Assembly: GCA_000697335.1 (NCBI GenBank)
Contig: JNEM01007132.1
Span: 1-11,286 of the forward strand
DNA: 11,286 bases
Direction: 5' to 3'
Source of the DNA: Conidiobolus incongruus B7586
Taxonomy: Eukaryota; Entomophthoromycota; Entomophthoromycetes; Entomophthorales; Conidiobolaceae
The notes below the pieces were generated by a model. The model had not been told where the DNA came from. It searched no databases and saw only the letters and a list, made by a program, of their open reading frames with translations. Of this stretch, positions 1 through 9,427 are shown in pieces (positions within the stretch are counted from its first letter, which is position 1; each line of letters begins with the position of its first letter). The position numbers and the translations under genes are program-made.

Positions 1-31
1 ATTTATATTTAAAATATTAATTATTAGAATT

Positions 32-368
32 TATAAGAAGGATTGATTTAGTTTAATCTAATATTTTGTTTTATTTTTAAGTAAAAAATTATATAAAAGA
101 ATTTAAGATTTATTAATTATAAATATTTAATATAAAAATCTTTGTTTTTAGTTATAATGTAATAAACTTAATTTAACTATAATTAATTTATTTTTTTTAG
201 GTTTTTATTAAATTATAAGATATTTATTTTGTATTTTTATTAATTAAACTAATTTTAAACTTAAGTATATATAACATACTTATAAAATTAATAATAAGTT
301 ACTTTAATAGTTCTTTAATAGAAATAAAACAGTATTTCTTAATATATTTTTTTATTTTATTAATAAGT
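32..368. repeat. AT-rich dispersed repeat, left copy
   Basis: This stretch matches the right end of the window (10950-11286) in the same orientation. Shared landmarks in the same order are a 'gattgatttagtttaatcta'-like start, a central 'attaaattataagatattta' block, and 'gtatttcttaatatattttt' near the end. The offset between copies is 10917 bases at the first landmark and 10919 at the last, so the two are almost free of net length change over 300 bases. Similarity may begin before position 32 and continue past 368, but the window ends before the right copy can show it. No reading frame is evident. The family is unknown to me; a non-autonomous or decayed transposable element is one possibility. 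Confidence 0.7.
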
Positions 369-433
369 AAAAAAGTGATAATAGAAATTAATTTTTTAAA
401 TTTTAATAAATTTTAAATAATATCTTTTCTAGC

Positions 434-456
434 TTTAAAATCACAAATCTAGTGAT
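434..456. repeat. Hairpin module, copy 1
   Basis: The 14-mer TTTAAAATCACAAA is followed by GTGAT, so ATCAC (440-444) can pair with GTGAT (452-456) around a 7-base loop. The same 14-mer and the same pairing arms recur at 955-981. The pairing is short and has no known function. Confidence 0.4.
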
Positions 457-954
457 ATATGGTAGTTTTAAATAAAGCATTATTTTTATAAGTTGTTTAT
501 AAGTTTTAGATAATTTTAAAGGGTTTATAGTTAAGTTATAAAAATATAAAAAATAAAAGCTTTTTGATAATTATTATCTAAATTAAATATAATTAAATTC
601 AAGTATAAATTTTAAAATCAAAATATTATAATAAATAAAATAGTTAAAATTGAGTATATAAATATATATATATATAGTTTGAAAATATTTATTTTCCTAT
701 ATATTTTATATATAAAGAATCTTTTAAAATGTATAATATATTTAAAGGATCAAAAATTAAAAAATTTGCCATTTTTTAATTTCTATACTAATATTAATAA
801 AAGATAAAATTATATAACAACAATAATAATAGTATTTTAATAATATTTTAATATTATCATCTGTAAACTTTTATTATCTATATTAAAACTAAAAGATCTA
901 TTTAATATATAATATAAAAGAATTTGATCCAGTTTGAATTATATTGATATTTCT

Positions 955-981
955 TTTAAAATCACAAAAATTAAGAGTGAT
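955..981. repeat. Hairpin module, copy 2
   Basis: This is the second copy of TTTAAAATCACAAA, with ATCAC (961-965) able to pair with GTGAT (977-981) around an 11-base loop. It lies in the same orientation as the copy at 434-456. The two may be remnants of one repeat family. Confidence 0.4.
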
Positions 982-1164
982 GTAAATAATTTTTTGAACT
1001 ATATGAAATAATATCAGTTTTGCCAATTTTTCAAATGCATATTTTTGGTGACTATATTTATAGAAAGAAATGTATAAATAATATAATACTAATAGTTATT
1101 AATTTGGTTAGCATCTATAATTTATATATATATATTAATTATTTATTTAAAAAAATAACAGTTA

Positions 1165-1740
1165 AGTCGAATTTGATATGATTAAGGTTGATCTTTATAG
1201 TGAATAGGCGTTTCAAGGCCGAATTCTTAGTTTATTTATTCGTTTTCTTCAGTCTATCGGACGGATTCATCATCGTCCCTACTAAACCTATATTTATAGA
1301 GTACGACATCGCTGTTTGGTTTTGGTAGTAGGAATAGAATTTCTAGAGTCTATCGTAGCGATAGCCTTCAGTTAAAGCAAATTTTGAATTGAGTGTATAT
1401 AATCAAATTACTCTGATGAAAACACTCTCACACTAGTTTACTACTTCGGATTCCAGTCCGATAAAGAAGGCATCTCAATTGAGCGCTAGAGCCAAGTTAG
1501 CACTCAGAAACTTTTGATCCCTACTTAAAGTTTCCGTCTTAGGATCGAGACTTCCTGTTGCAATATAGGTAATCAATCGCCTGTAACTTTATCGCTATAT
1601 TAGCCGAAAGGGACGATGGAATAGGCATTGTTACTAGAGTTACCAAGGATGCCAACTTTGACAGGGAGATGGATGCAAAACAAGTTTCAACTGAGCTCCA
1701 ATTTATTTTTCAAAACCAATGTTCAATGTACTTGACTTTG
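1165..1740. pseudogene. Decayed coding-like island, family unknown
   Basis: Base composition shifts here from about 15% to about 40% G+C, and simple AT tracts disappear, which in this window is otherwise seen only in coding exons and the tRNA. Both strands give protein-like runs of tens of codons, but all are interrupted and none has a clear start, so the coding strand is not certain. One example is a plus-strand run near 1580-1760 containing TRVTKDANFDREMDAKQ. I recognise no domain. Small inverted repeats are present, such as CTATCG/CGATAG at 1350-1364. It looks like an old broken gene or transposon fragment with several breaks. A non-coding RNA is possible but less likely. Confidence 0.4.
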
Positions 1741-1745
1741 GACAC

Positions 1746-2093
1746 CTATAGAACAATTTGAAAGTTGTTTGCTGGTGAATTTAGTGTTTGAGCAAAATCG
1801 AGTTGATCGGTTGGATCGATATCCAGGTATATTTCATCATCGCTATCTAAATACAAATCCACATCATTAATATCATCAACATTAGTCAAAGGTGAGGGTG
1901 AGGCACTACAATTTTCCTTAACCACAATAGGTTTATCAGTTTAATCATGAGAATATTGGAATGTATTGAATGAGCTATAATTGGATGTTTTGCTTTGAGT
2001 CTCAGAGCTAGATGCTATAAGATATACATTAGAAAAGTTTGAATTTTGAAATAAAGAGTGTGATAGGTATCTGAACTTGGAGTAGGATTTTGG
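1746..2093 (-). pseudogene. Remnant or last exon of unknown acidic protein
   Basis: On the minus strand a frame of 116 codons runs from a plausible splice acceptor (AACACAG, AG at 2095-2094) to a TAG at 1748-1746. It is interrupted once. The first half is rich in Ser/Asn/Gln. The second half is strongly acidic, with DVDLYLDSDDEIYLDIDPTD, and ends SPANNFQIVL. Such Ser-rich plus Asp-rich tails occur in transcriptional regulators, but I see no DNA-binding domain and do not recognise the protein. It is continuous with the GC-richer island to its left. It may be a broken gene, or a live last exon if the interrupted part is removed by splicing. Coding character is moderately convincing; function is unknown. 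Confidence 0.45.
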
Positions 2094-2175
2094 CTGTGTT
2101 AACATTAACATTCCAAATAAAAGAATTTAGTGAATTATTATATAAATCGATAACAACTATAAAAAATACATAGTG

Positions 2176-2193
2176 AATAAATAAATAAATAAA
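2176..2193. repeat. (AATA)n microsatellite
   Basis: Just over four tandem copies of AATA lie in the presumed intron or spacer of the uncertain minus-strand gene. It is typical of AT-rich non-coding DNA. Confidence 0.6.
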
Positions 2194-2217
2194 AGTTTCA
2201 TAAATATAAAATAAAAA

Positions 2218-2393
2218 TGATTCGACTGAGCTTTTTTAGTTGCAATATTACTTAAAACTTTAGTTCTTAGTGAATTGGATAATTTAGAATTTAATTCTTT
2301 ACACATTAAATACTTTTTATAGCAAGGATCGTAATTAAAGCTCATATATTGAGAGATAGTTTTAGGATAAACTTTTAAAACAGTGGTTGTGAA
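2218..2393 (-). CDS. Possible upstream exon of the unknown minus-strand gene
   Basis: A minus-strand frame opens after a candidate acceptor (AG at 2395-2394) with FTTTVLKVYPKTISQYM, then a Met at 2345-2343, and continues through a Lys/Ser/Asn-rich stretch ending near KKAQS at about 2218. Beyond that the frame becomes AT-driven and hydrophobic and is probably not coding. It lies 125 bases upstream of the exon-like frame at 1746-2093 in the same direction, so both may belong to one gene. No strong donor site was found: GTCGAA is weak, and GTATTT about 45 bases further on is better but shifts the frame. No family is recognised. This is a weak call. Confidence 0.22.
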
Positions 2394-2399
2394 CTTAAT

Positions 2400-4107
2400 T
2401 TTTACAATATTTAAAATCTATAGCATCAACTATAAAAATGATTGGTTTTGAGCAATAAGCACAAGTTAAATTCATTGAATGACTGATTAATGTTTTTTAT
2501 ATTGAGTTTAGATATTTTAATTATATGATTTTTTTTCAATTTTATTACTTAAAGTATATTTAATTCAAATTAAGAACCAAATTGTTTTTGTATAAACCCT
2601 TTGGGTTTAAATGTAAACACCTTGATCGATAAATCAAATTAAGAATTTAATCATACTCCTTTTTCCCTGTTGAATTTGTATATTAGTTCTTTTAGTGATA
2701 TTAATATCTAATTAAGTCAATTTATTTTTCAGTATTATATTACCAATGTAAAATCTTTGTAATTTTCTTTGTTAATCCCCCATATTAATTATGAATCGAA
2801 TAATCTGACAAAGATAACTATCAGTATATGCCAAGATTATATATTAACACAAACACTTAAATCCTGAACCAAACCATTAATCATGGATCAATTCTTAACC
2901 AAAATAAATATTATCCAAATTAAAGTTTTTATTAATGAAATTATTTACCAATAATAAAACTACCTTTTCTTTATGAGTATATATGAAAGGTAGAAATTAA
3001 TATTTATTTAGTTTAGCAAAATATGCTTCAAATAACAGTCTAAATGATTAATTCAATTTAATTGAACAATATTTATGGAAAGTGTGATATTTTCCAATAA
3101 AGTATCATAGATGATTAATATAATGATACAAGGTAGAGTTATCTTTACATTGTTATTAAAAGTTATTTTAAATTTAATAAGTATGTAGAAAGCTAGTAAC
3201 TATTCAATTAAACAGATATTTCATAAAATTAAAATTTTTAATAATTATCTACCAATCACATCAAGTCTATTATGTATATTAATATATATCATTAGCATTT
3301 TATGTAACATGATAATTATAGAATTTTTCATGATCTATGCTTAAATTAAACAGAAATAATGTGAAAATTGATGAGTTTTTACCTAATTTTGTTCATATTT
3401 ACATTGAAAATAATGATTTATAAAAATATTAAATATGCCAATATACGCCTTTTAACATAAGATCAAATTTATTTTATTCACAAAATACTTAATTAATAAT
3501 AATCAGAATATTATAATCTAAGATTAGGTAATAGAATTTAAATTATAAATATATTTTGATATAATATATTATTGATGATAAATTTGAGAGTTTGATATAC
3601 TATTTTTAACAATTTAACAAAGTATGTACATTTATCAGATGATCATTACATTTTTTAATTTTCAAATCATTACTACCCCTTTATGAGTTAGAATTGTTAA
3701 ATTATTAATTAAATATTAATTGTTATAATATAATACCTATATTAAAGTACTATACTATTAATATCAAATGATAACAATTTGGAATTACATGATATTCTTT
3801 AGCCTAAGAATTTAAGAGTGAAGATTCGTTTTAGTAATCGTTTCAAATTCTTTTAACTTAATTATCAATTACCTCAATTGGGCAATAGGATTTTCACTAG
3901 CCTATAAAATTGAAATTCGTCAAATGAATAAATTGAGTACTGTTATCAATTTAATAATTTTAATGTAAAATAATCATAATTACTCTTTTTCACTTTTAAT
4001 ACCTGTAAATAATTAAGTGATTATTTTTAATTACTATAATTATACCATTATTATTACTGATTGATACCAACTGTTATTCGTATAAATATAATAAATAATA
4101 ATTTTTA
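2400..4107. other. Long AT-rich intergenic region upstream of the TPR-metallohydrolase gene
   Basis: About 1.7 kb without a convincing reading frame, RNA gene or large repeat. It must hold the promoter of the gene starting at 4108. I cannot place a start site, because TATA-like strings are everywhere at this composition. The bases just before the start codon are A/T only, ending in TTTTTA. Confidence 0.5.
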
Positions 4108-5606
4108 ATGCCACCCAAAATTCCACCATTTCAACCTTTAGCACCTAATGACCAACTATATAAGATAGCTTGTAAAGCTAATGAACTCTTCGAAAAATGT
4201 AATTACAATAGTGCAATTATCGAATATTCTAAAGGTTTGGACCAAGCTAAACCCTTCTCTGACAGTCGCAGGGCGATGGATTTTATAGCTCTTTTATTGA
4301 GTAATAGGTCAGCTTCATACTTTATGTTGAAAGATTTCGAAAGAGCAAAGAAGGATGCTGAGAAGTGTTGTGGGTTAAGACCTTATTGGGGCAAAGTATG
4401 TCTTTATATATTTTCTTAATAATATTTTGTTAAATAGTTATTGTTATTATTCGTTTTTAATAATTTTTATTTTAGCTATTGAATCTTAATATTAACCGAT
4501 TAATTAGGGTCATTATAGAAGAGCTGAAGCTCTCTGTGCACAATCAAAATATGACGAAGCTCTATATGCTTATGAAACAGCAGTCAAATTGGTAACTTAT
4601 TGTAATTTCAATTTTGTTAACCAATATCTTTAATCTTGATAAAATTAGGACCCTTCAAATCACGATTTTAGGAGATGTTTATTAAGGACTTGCTTACTAA
4701 AAGAGAATCAAACTATGGGTAAATTCAAAATTTTAATTATTAATACTGAATACTAAGCAATCCTTCAATTCTAAATTAATTAATATTCCAGGGCTTTCCG
4801 TAATACAATTATTACCTGGAAGAGATATTGCCATAACAAAAAGACTTAACCCTATTCAGAACAAAATCAACCAATTTGCAATTGAAATGAGAAATTTTAT
4901 TTACATAATAGCTGATACTGATTCTAGACAGTGTATGGTAGTGGATGCTTGTTGGGATACCTCTGGCATAATAAAAATAATCAAGAAGCATAACTTAACA
5001 CTAATAGGAATCATTGTAACTCATTACCATTTCGATCATGTTGGAGGTATTCCTCCGCCTCCATTCGACCAATTTCGAATTAAGGTTAGCGGACTTGCAA
5101 CAATGTTGAAAAAATACCCTCATATCAAAGCATATATCCATGTCAATGATATACCCTATCTTAAAGAATCAAACCCAAATATCTCGCATGACCAAATTTA
5201 CCCTTCAACAGACGACTTGGAACTCACACTTGGGACAAGGACACATTTAAAATTTATTCACACTCCTGGACATACCTCCGGAAGTCAATGCATTCTTGTC
5301 AACGGTAAACGCCTACTTTCAGGCGATACTCTATTCATCGGTAACTGCGGCAGATTGGATTTACCAGGGGCCAACCCCAAACAGATGTATGATACTTTAC
5401 AAAAATTACGGAATCTCCCGGATTTTGTGGTAGTTCTACCTGGCCACAACTACGGTGGTGATTGGACGACCATTCACCAAGAGAAAGAAATTGGTGTGCT
5501 GAAAGAGCAAGCTTATGACGAGTGGATCCGCAAGAAACAATCTAGCCTATCCACCGACCGCGCTACAGGCACAGCTAGTTTCGATTCTGGCATTCATCAT
5601 GTTTAA
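4108..5606 (+). CDS. TPR-metallo-beta-lactamase fusion protein (glyoxalase II-type hydrolase)
   Basis: Four exons (4108-4395, 4508-4591, 4649-4718, 4792-5606) give 418 residues; the introns are 112, 57 and 73 bases, all GT-AG, in phases 0, 0 and 1. Residues about 18-125 form three TPR repeats of the Hop/STI1 type, with SNRSA at 65-69 and GKGHYRRAEA at 95-104. Four of the five carboxylate-clamp positions are kept (N25, N66, K96, R100); the first lysine is A21. Residues about 150-390 are a metallo-beta-lactamase domain. Its metal ligands are H225, H227, D229 and H230 in THYHFDH, H308 in TPGHTSG, D326 in SGDTLF and H366 in PGHNYG. The domain resembles bacterial stand-alone MBL hydrolases such as the YcbL/ETHE1 group and lacks an obvious glutathione-binding C-terminal domain. 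Thioester hydrolysis is likely but the substrate is unknown. The last 25 or so residues are Ser/Thr-rich. No signal peptide is seen, so it is probably cytosolic. Splicing was inferred by reading frame and domain continuity. Confidence 0.9.
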
Positions 5607-6338
5607 AATAAGCTTAAATCATTTACTTTGTATTATTATTATTCTCAATTTCTATTAGATATGGTGTATTTAGCTTAATTAATAACATGAAATAATAAAT
5701 TTAAATTACATTTTTAAAAAACTAATTTAAATAATTTTAATTTTATTAAAATTAATAAATAATAATGCTAATATTAAGTTATTAAAAATATAGCTCAAAT
5801 ATACTTGTATATTTTTAATTAGATTGTTCGGAGTTAATTTTCAGTAATAACTGTATTTATTACTGCAAAAATAATAAATATAAAATAACTTTAATATTCA
5901 ATGGAAAAATAGTATAATATTCGAATATTTTACCAGGATATAATTTATTAAAACCTTTATCATCAAATATAATTTTTAATTTAATATATTTTATAACAAA
6001 AATTGCCACTTAATTATTTTTTTAATTAATAATTAAATTTGAATTTTGTACAATAAAATTTATTATATGCATGAATTTCAAAATCTAGACCTTAATTATT
6101 TAATTTGTTATCAATTAATGGTTTTATATTTTAATAAATTACTATCCAAACTTAAAATTCCCATTACAATCAATTATTCACCACTACACAAAATGTAACA
6201 ATTATTATCCTGTTAATTCACCAATTGATATAAGAACTAAATTAGAGTATTAGGTGTAATAACGAATTGTTAATTATTATAAGTAATAATAAATTTATAA
6301 TAATATATATTTTTAATAATTATTATTAATTCTATATT
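5607..6338. other. AT-rich spacer between two convergent genes
   Basis: This 732-base stretch separates the stop codons of two genes that face each other, so it must hold both polyadenylation regions. An AATAAA lies at 5694-5699 downstream of the plus-strand gene, but such strings are expected by chance here. No reading frame or repeat of note was found. Confidence 0.5.
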
Positions 6339-7498
6339 TTAAATTTTTTTTTCTAATTGAGATTCTACATCAATATTGACATTCATATGAGCTTCCTTTT
6401 TGTATATTGGGAAAATATTAAAGATAAATAAACCTATTACTACGAGAGTGAAAGCTCCATAGTAAAGCTTGTGAGTCTCCACCTGGAAGGCGAAAATACC
6501 GATGACTAAAGTGTAGAAATCGGAGGTTAATAAAGAAATGTTGAAGAATGTAGCACTTGCAAATTTCATCAATATAGGCGTCAAACTGTATAGTAAGATC
6601 ATAATAATGGTGAATATAGCAATATAAGCAACTACAATGAGAATTAATGTTAATTTTCAAATATATAATAAAATTAAATATATATTAGTTACTTGACATA
6701 TTTTCAAAGGTCAATTCGTGCCACTCGGAATTTTCCAAAGCTCCCAATTGAATACCACTTATAGGTAGACCGAACAAGCCTAACAAAGCGATAACTTCAT
6801 AAAATTCTAATTGGTGAACGAAAAATTCTTGAATAACATTGGAAAAGGCATAAAATGTAGCTCCAATAACACAGAATAAATCTCCTAATAAATAATTTTT
6901 ACCTACATAATAATTAATATTTTAATCTTAAAATATATATTGGGAATAAATACCTTCCCAGTTTTTGGAAGTGAGATAATCGGAGTAGACTAATAAACCT
7001 AAACCTACTAAAGCTAAAACGATACCAAAGAAATGAGTCCAACGATATCTTATCTTTAAAAAGATGTAACTTAAAATAACACATGCTGGGGTGGACCATG
7101 AGGAGATCAACATTGCACTGATCATATTAGTATGGCCAAATCCTTTCACCACAAAATAGTTGCCTTCAACATCCATAAGAGCCCAGAATATAACTAGATA
7201 AATTATAAATAAATAAATATTGTTTTAATGAAATATTACTTCACTTACTTAAGTACCATTTTTGTTTAATAATTTGGAAAAACTGTCTGAATCCTTTTTT
7301 ATAAATAGCGATTGGTACATAAATAAGAGCTAAAAATACGTAGGTAAAAAAACTCTGGGTCATAGGGATAGTTTTATCCCCAAGGGAAGTGGTCAACAAC
7401 TGAGTAGTAACATTGGTACCAGTAATACATAGTGACAGTAATTGACCAAATAGAACAATTGACACAATGTAGAGAAGTACAGTATCTTTAAAACCCAT
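6339..7498 (-). CDS. SLC35F-family (DUF914) membrane transporter
   Basis: Four exons on the minus strand (7498-7249, 7193-6954, 6902-6693, 6631-6339) give 330 residues. The introns are 55, 51 and 61 bases, all GT-AG and all phase 1. Ten hydrophobic segments can be counted, at about 7-27, 50-66, 82-99, 107-129, 136-157, 168-192, 198-219, 235-256, 258-283 and 289-308. This fits the drug/metabolite transporter fold of the SLC35 nucleotide-sugar transporter group. Family stretches include DVEGNYFVVK (91-100, after TM3), GATFYAFSNVIQEFFV (177-192) and FFNISLLTSDFY (262-273). The C-tail is short and charged, ending LEKKI. The protein would sit in the Golgi, endosomal or vacuolar membrane; the substrate of this subfamily is poorly defined. 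The start is the only Met that keeps TM1 whole, and splicing restores one continuous family-like protein. Confidence 0.92.
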
Positions 7499-9330
7499 TA
7501 TGAATACGAAAAATCAACTGAATATAATAAGTGCAGACAGGCGAAATAATAAAGGGTGAATAGTTTAATTAATGTTGACTACTGACGATTGATGGCATTG
7601 AATTTATATTAACAAATTTTCTCTGACAATCAGGTTTATCAAGAATTTGAATCACTTGAACTTTATTTTCATCAATAGTAGATTGAGAATAAAATTTTAA
7701 TTGTGAATAATATTAAAAATGAGGAAATTTATATTAACTCAAAAATTGAATTTAATTCAAGTTTTTTTTTCAATTATTTTTATTTACTATTCTTTTAATA
7801 TATTTTATTAAATATTTTACAAGTATCACAATCCTAAAATATAATTAATATAATACTTATGTACATAATAATATTATGAAATATTATATACACTATTAAT
7901 ATTGTTTGCAATTATAAAATCGTAAAAAATTTTATCAATTTTAAGTAAAATTAATCTCTGTTCTATAATTACTAGATGTAGATAAAGATCATCCTAAAGT
8001 TTCTAAATTTTATGGTATTTGAAATCTTATCAAATTTCAAGAAATTGCAACATTATTGGGTTACTGGTACAAAATTGTATGTGAAAATTGAAGATCTGAT
8101 GTAAATATTTTGTTGTTTGTAAAGGTACCAAATAAATGGATATGGTTGGCTTATTAAAGCTCAAGATAAACTGTTGGATTTGTCTTTGGACATTGTCATA
8201 TAATAGTCAATTTTAATATCTAAAAAATCCTTATCAATATAATATAATTGATAAGAAACATAATCAACACTATTGGCAATATACATTCATTATATTCTAT
8301 AATATTTTATATTTCATTTTAACGATATCAGTGTTAATATATAAAAATTCAAAATTTTTACAAAATTTTCACAAATTTATAAATATAGTAAAAAATATGA
8401 GTTTATCAATAATTCTAAAATAATATAGAAATATAACTTTAGAATATTATTATTTATTTATATTTCAAATATAATATATATTAATGAGATAATACCTGAA
8501 TTAAATTTTAACTCTAATACAGTATATTAGTATATAACTAAAATTATATACAATAATTGAAATTTTTCTCTAATTCAATATTCAAAATGTAATATCCGAA
8601 AATACTTAAAATGATTGAAATGAATCATTATATATAATTTGACCTGGGACAAAATTGTTAAAAAGAGCCGTTAACAGATGTATATATTTGTAGGAAATTG
8701 CCCAAGCAAATTAAGATACAGCATTTCTCAAATAAAATATGCATTTAGAAGCATAACCATTATCATCCAAACCCAATCCTGATTGTTAATTTTTATCCAG
8801 TATTTGGTCAGTATGAAACTTATAAGTACATTAAAAATTCAATTTGCAATTGCTACAAAAAATATAATAGACTGCATTCTTTTATTCGATTAGGATTATT
8901 AATGAAAAATTGTTTGAACTAAATTAATTATGTTAGTTAATTAATGATTTATTAGAATTTAACAATATAAAACTATATATAAAGATATAACAATTTTAGT
9001 CTGAAAATTTGTTTTGAATTTTTTAAATAATCCAAACTTGGTGAGGATTTGGTTAAATTATTAGTATTATTATATTTTAACCGCATATATATCAGTATAT
9101 TTTAAATTTTATAAATAATCAATTTTTAATAATTTTATTTTAGATTATTCATAAAAGTATGAGATTCTCATTATTGTTATATATATTCTTAATTGACTTC
9201 AAAATAATTGGTTTGTTAATAATTGTTTTGAGATTTTAAGTTAATTAAAAATTATTTGCGAAATCTTAGTTTCAAAATATTGAGTATTTAGATTGTAGAT
9301 ATATATCAGTGGAAAAACACTGAAATTTGC
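7499..9330. other. AT-rich intergenic region
   Basis: About 1.8 kb between the 5' end of the SLC35F gene and the tRNA gene. The part next to 7498 must carry the SLC35F promoter, but no specific element can be chosen. A minus-strand frame of about 58 codons near 8030-8210 lacks a suitable start and family features and was not called. I see no RNA gene or repeat. Confidence 0.5.
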
Positions 9331-9334
9331 AAAA
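9331..9334 (-). terminator. RNA polymerase III T-run terminator
   Basis: On the minus strand the first run of four T residues lies 21 bases past the 3' end of the tRNA-Pro gene, which suits Pol III termination. The run is minimal in length, and a longer five-T run follows at 9313-9317. Confidence 0.5.
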
Positions 9335-9366
9335 TATTAATCATGGTAATATATAGGGCTCGACTG

Positions 9367-9377
9367 GGAATCGAACC
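9367..9377 (-). promoter_or_regulatory. Internal B box of tRNA-Pro
   Basis: The string GGTTCGATTCC on the minus strand, in the T arm, matches the B-box consensus GGTTCGANNCC exactly. With the A box it forms the internal Pol III promoter. Confidence 0.85.
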
Positions 9378-9409
9378 CAGGACCTCTCCCACCCTAAGGG
9401 AGAATTATA

Positions 9410-9420
9410 CCACTAAACCA
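9410..9420 (-). promoter_or_regulatory. Internal A box of tRNA-Pro
   Basis: The string TGGTTTAGTGG on the minus strand, at tRNA positions 8-18, fits the A-box consensus TRGYNNANNNG bound by TFIIIC. Confidence 0.8.
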
Positions 9421-9427
9421 TCGAGCC

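Larger units (their letters stand above)
369..1160. other. AT-rich non-coding stretch
   Basis: No reading frame of note is present. It contains a short (AT)n tract at 662-676 and two copies of a small hairpin module at about 434-456 and 955-981, described separately. The stretch from about 920 to 1080 is slightly less AT-rich and less simple than its neighbours and may belong to a decayed repeat, but I cannot name a family. Confidence 0.5.
9356..9427 (-). tRNA. tRNA-Pro (anticodon AGG)
   Basis: The 72-base gene has no intron. The acceptor stem pairs GGCTCGA (9427-9421) with TCGAGCC (9363-9357), and the discriminator base is C (9356), as usual for eukaryotic tRNA-Pro. The anticodon stem CTCCC/GGGAG encloses the loop TTAGGGT, giving anticodon AGG at 9395-9393. 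The T arm is CTGGG-TTCGATT-CCCAG. No CCA is encoded, as expected in a nuclear gene. It decodes CCU and, after A34-to-inosine editing, other CCN codons. The sequence closely follows the eukaryotic cytosolic tRNA-Pro pattern, and all stems pair fully, so it should be functional. Confidence 0.96.

Noticed and set aside
1411-1700. C/D-box snoRNA (TGATGA near 1413 and CTGA near 1690)
   Set aside because: The boxes are far too distant for a snoRNA, and no closing stem is seen.
4887-5606. Separate metallohydrolase gene starting at the internal ATG at 4887
   Set aside because: Family-like residues continue in frame before this Met and join through intron 3 to the TPR exons, so the longer protein is the better model.
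5694-5699. AATAAA as the polyadenylation signal of the plus-strand gene
   Set aside because: The string is frequent by chance in this composition, so it is noted in the spacer entry but not called as a feature.
6418-6660. 80-codon minus-strand frame with a Cys/Tyr/His-rich start
   Set aside because: It overlaps exon 4 and intron 3 of the SLC35F gene in another frame and has no family features. It is a shadow of the real gene.
6914-7099. 61-codon minus-strand frame
   Set aside because: It overlaps SLC35F exon 2 in a second frame; the transporter frame there is clearly the coding one.
8030-8210. Minus-strand open stretch of about 58 codons
   Set aside because: It has no start codon near its 5' end, no recognisable motif and only slightly raised G+C. 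It is too weak to call.
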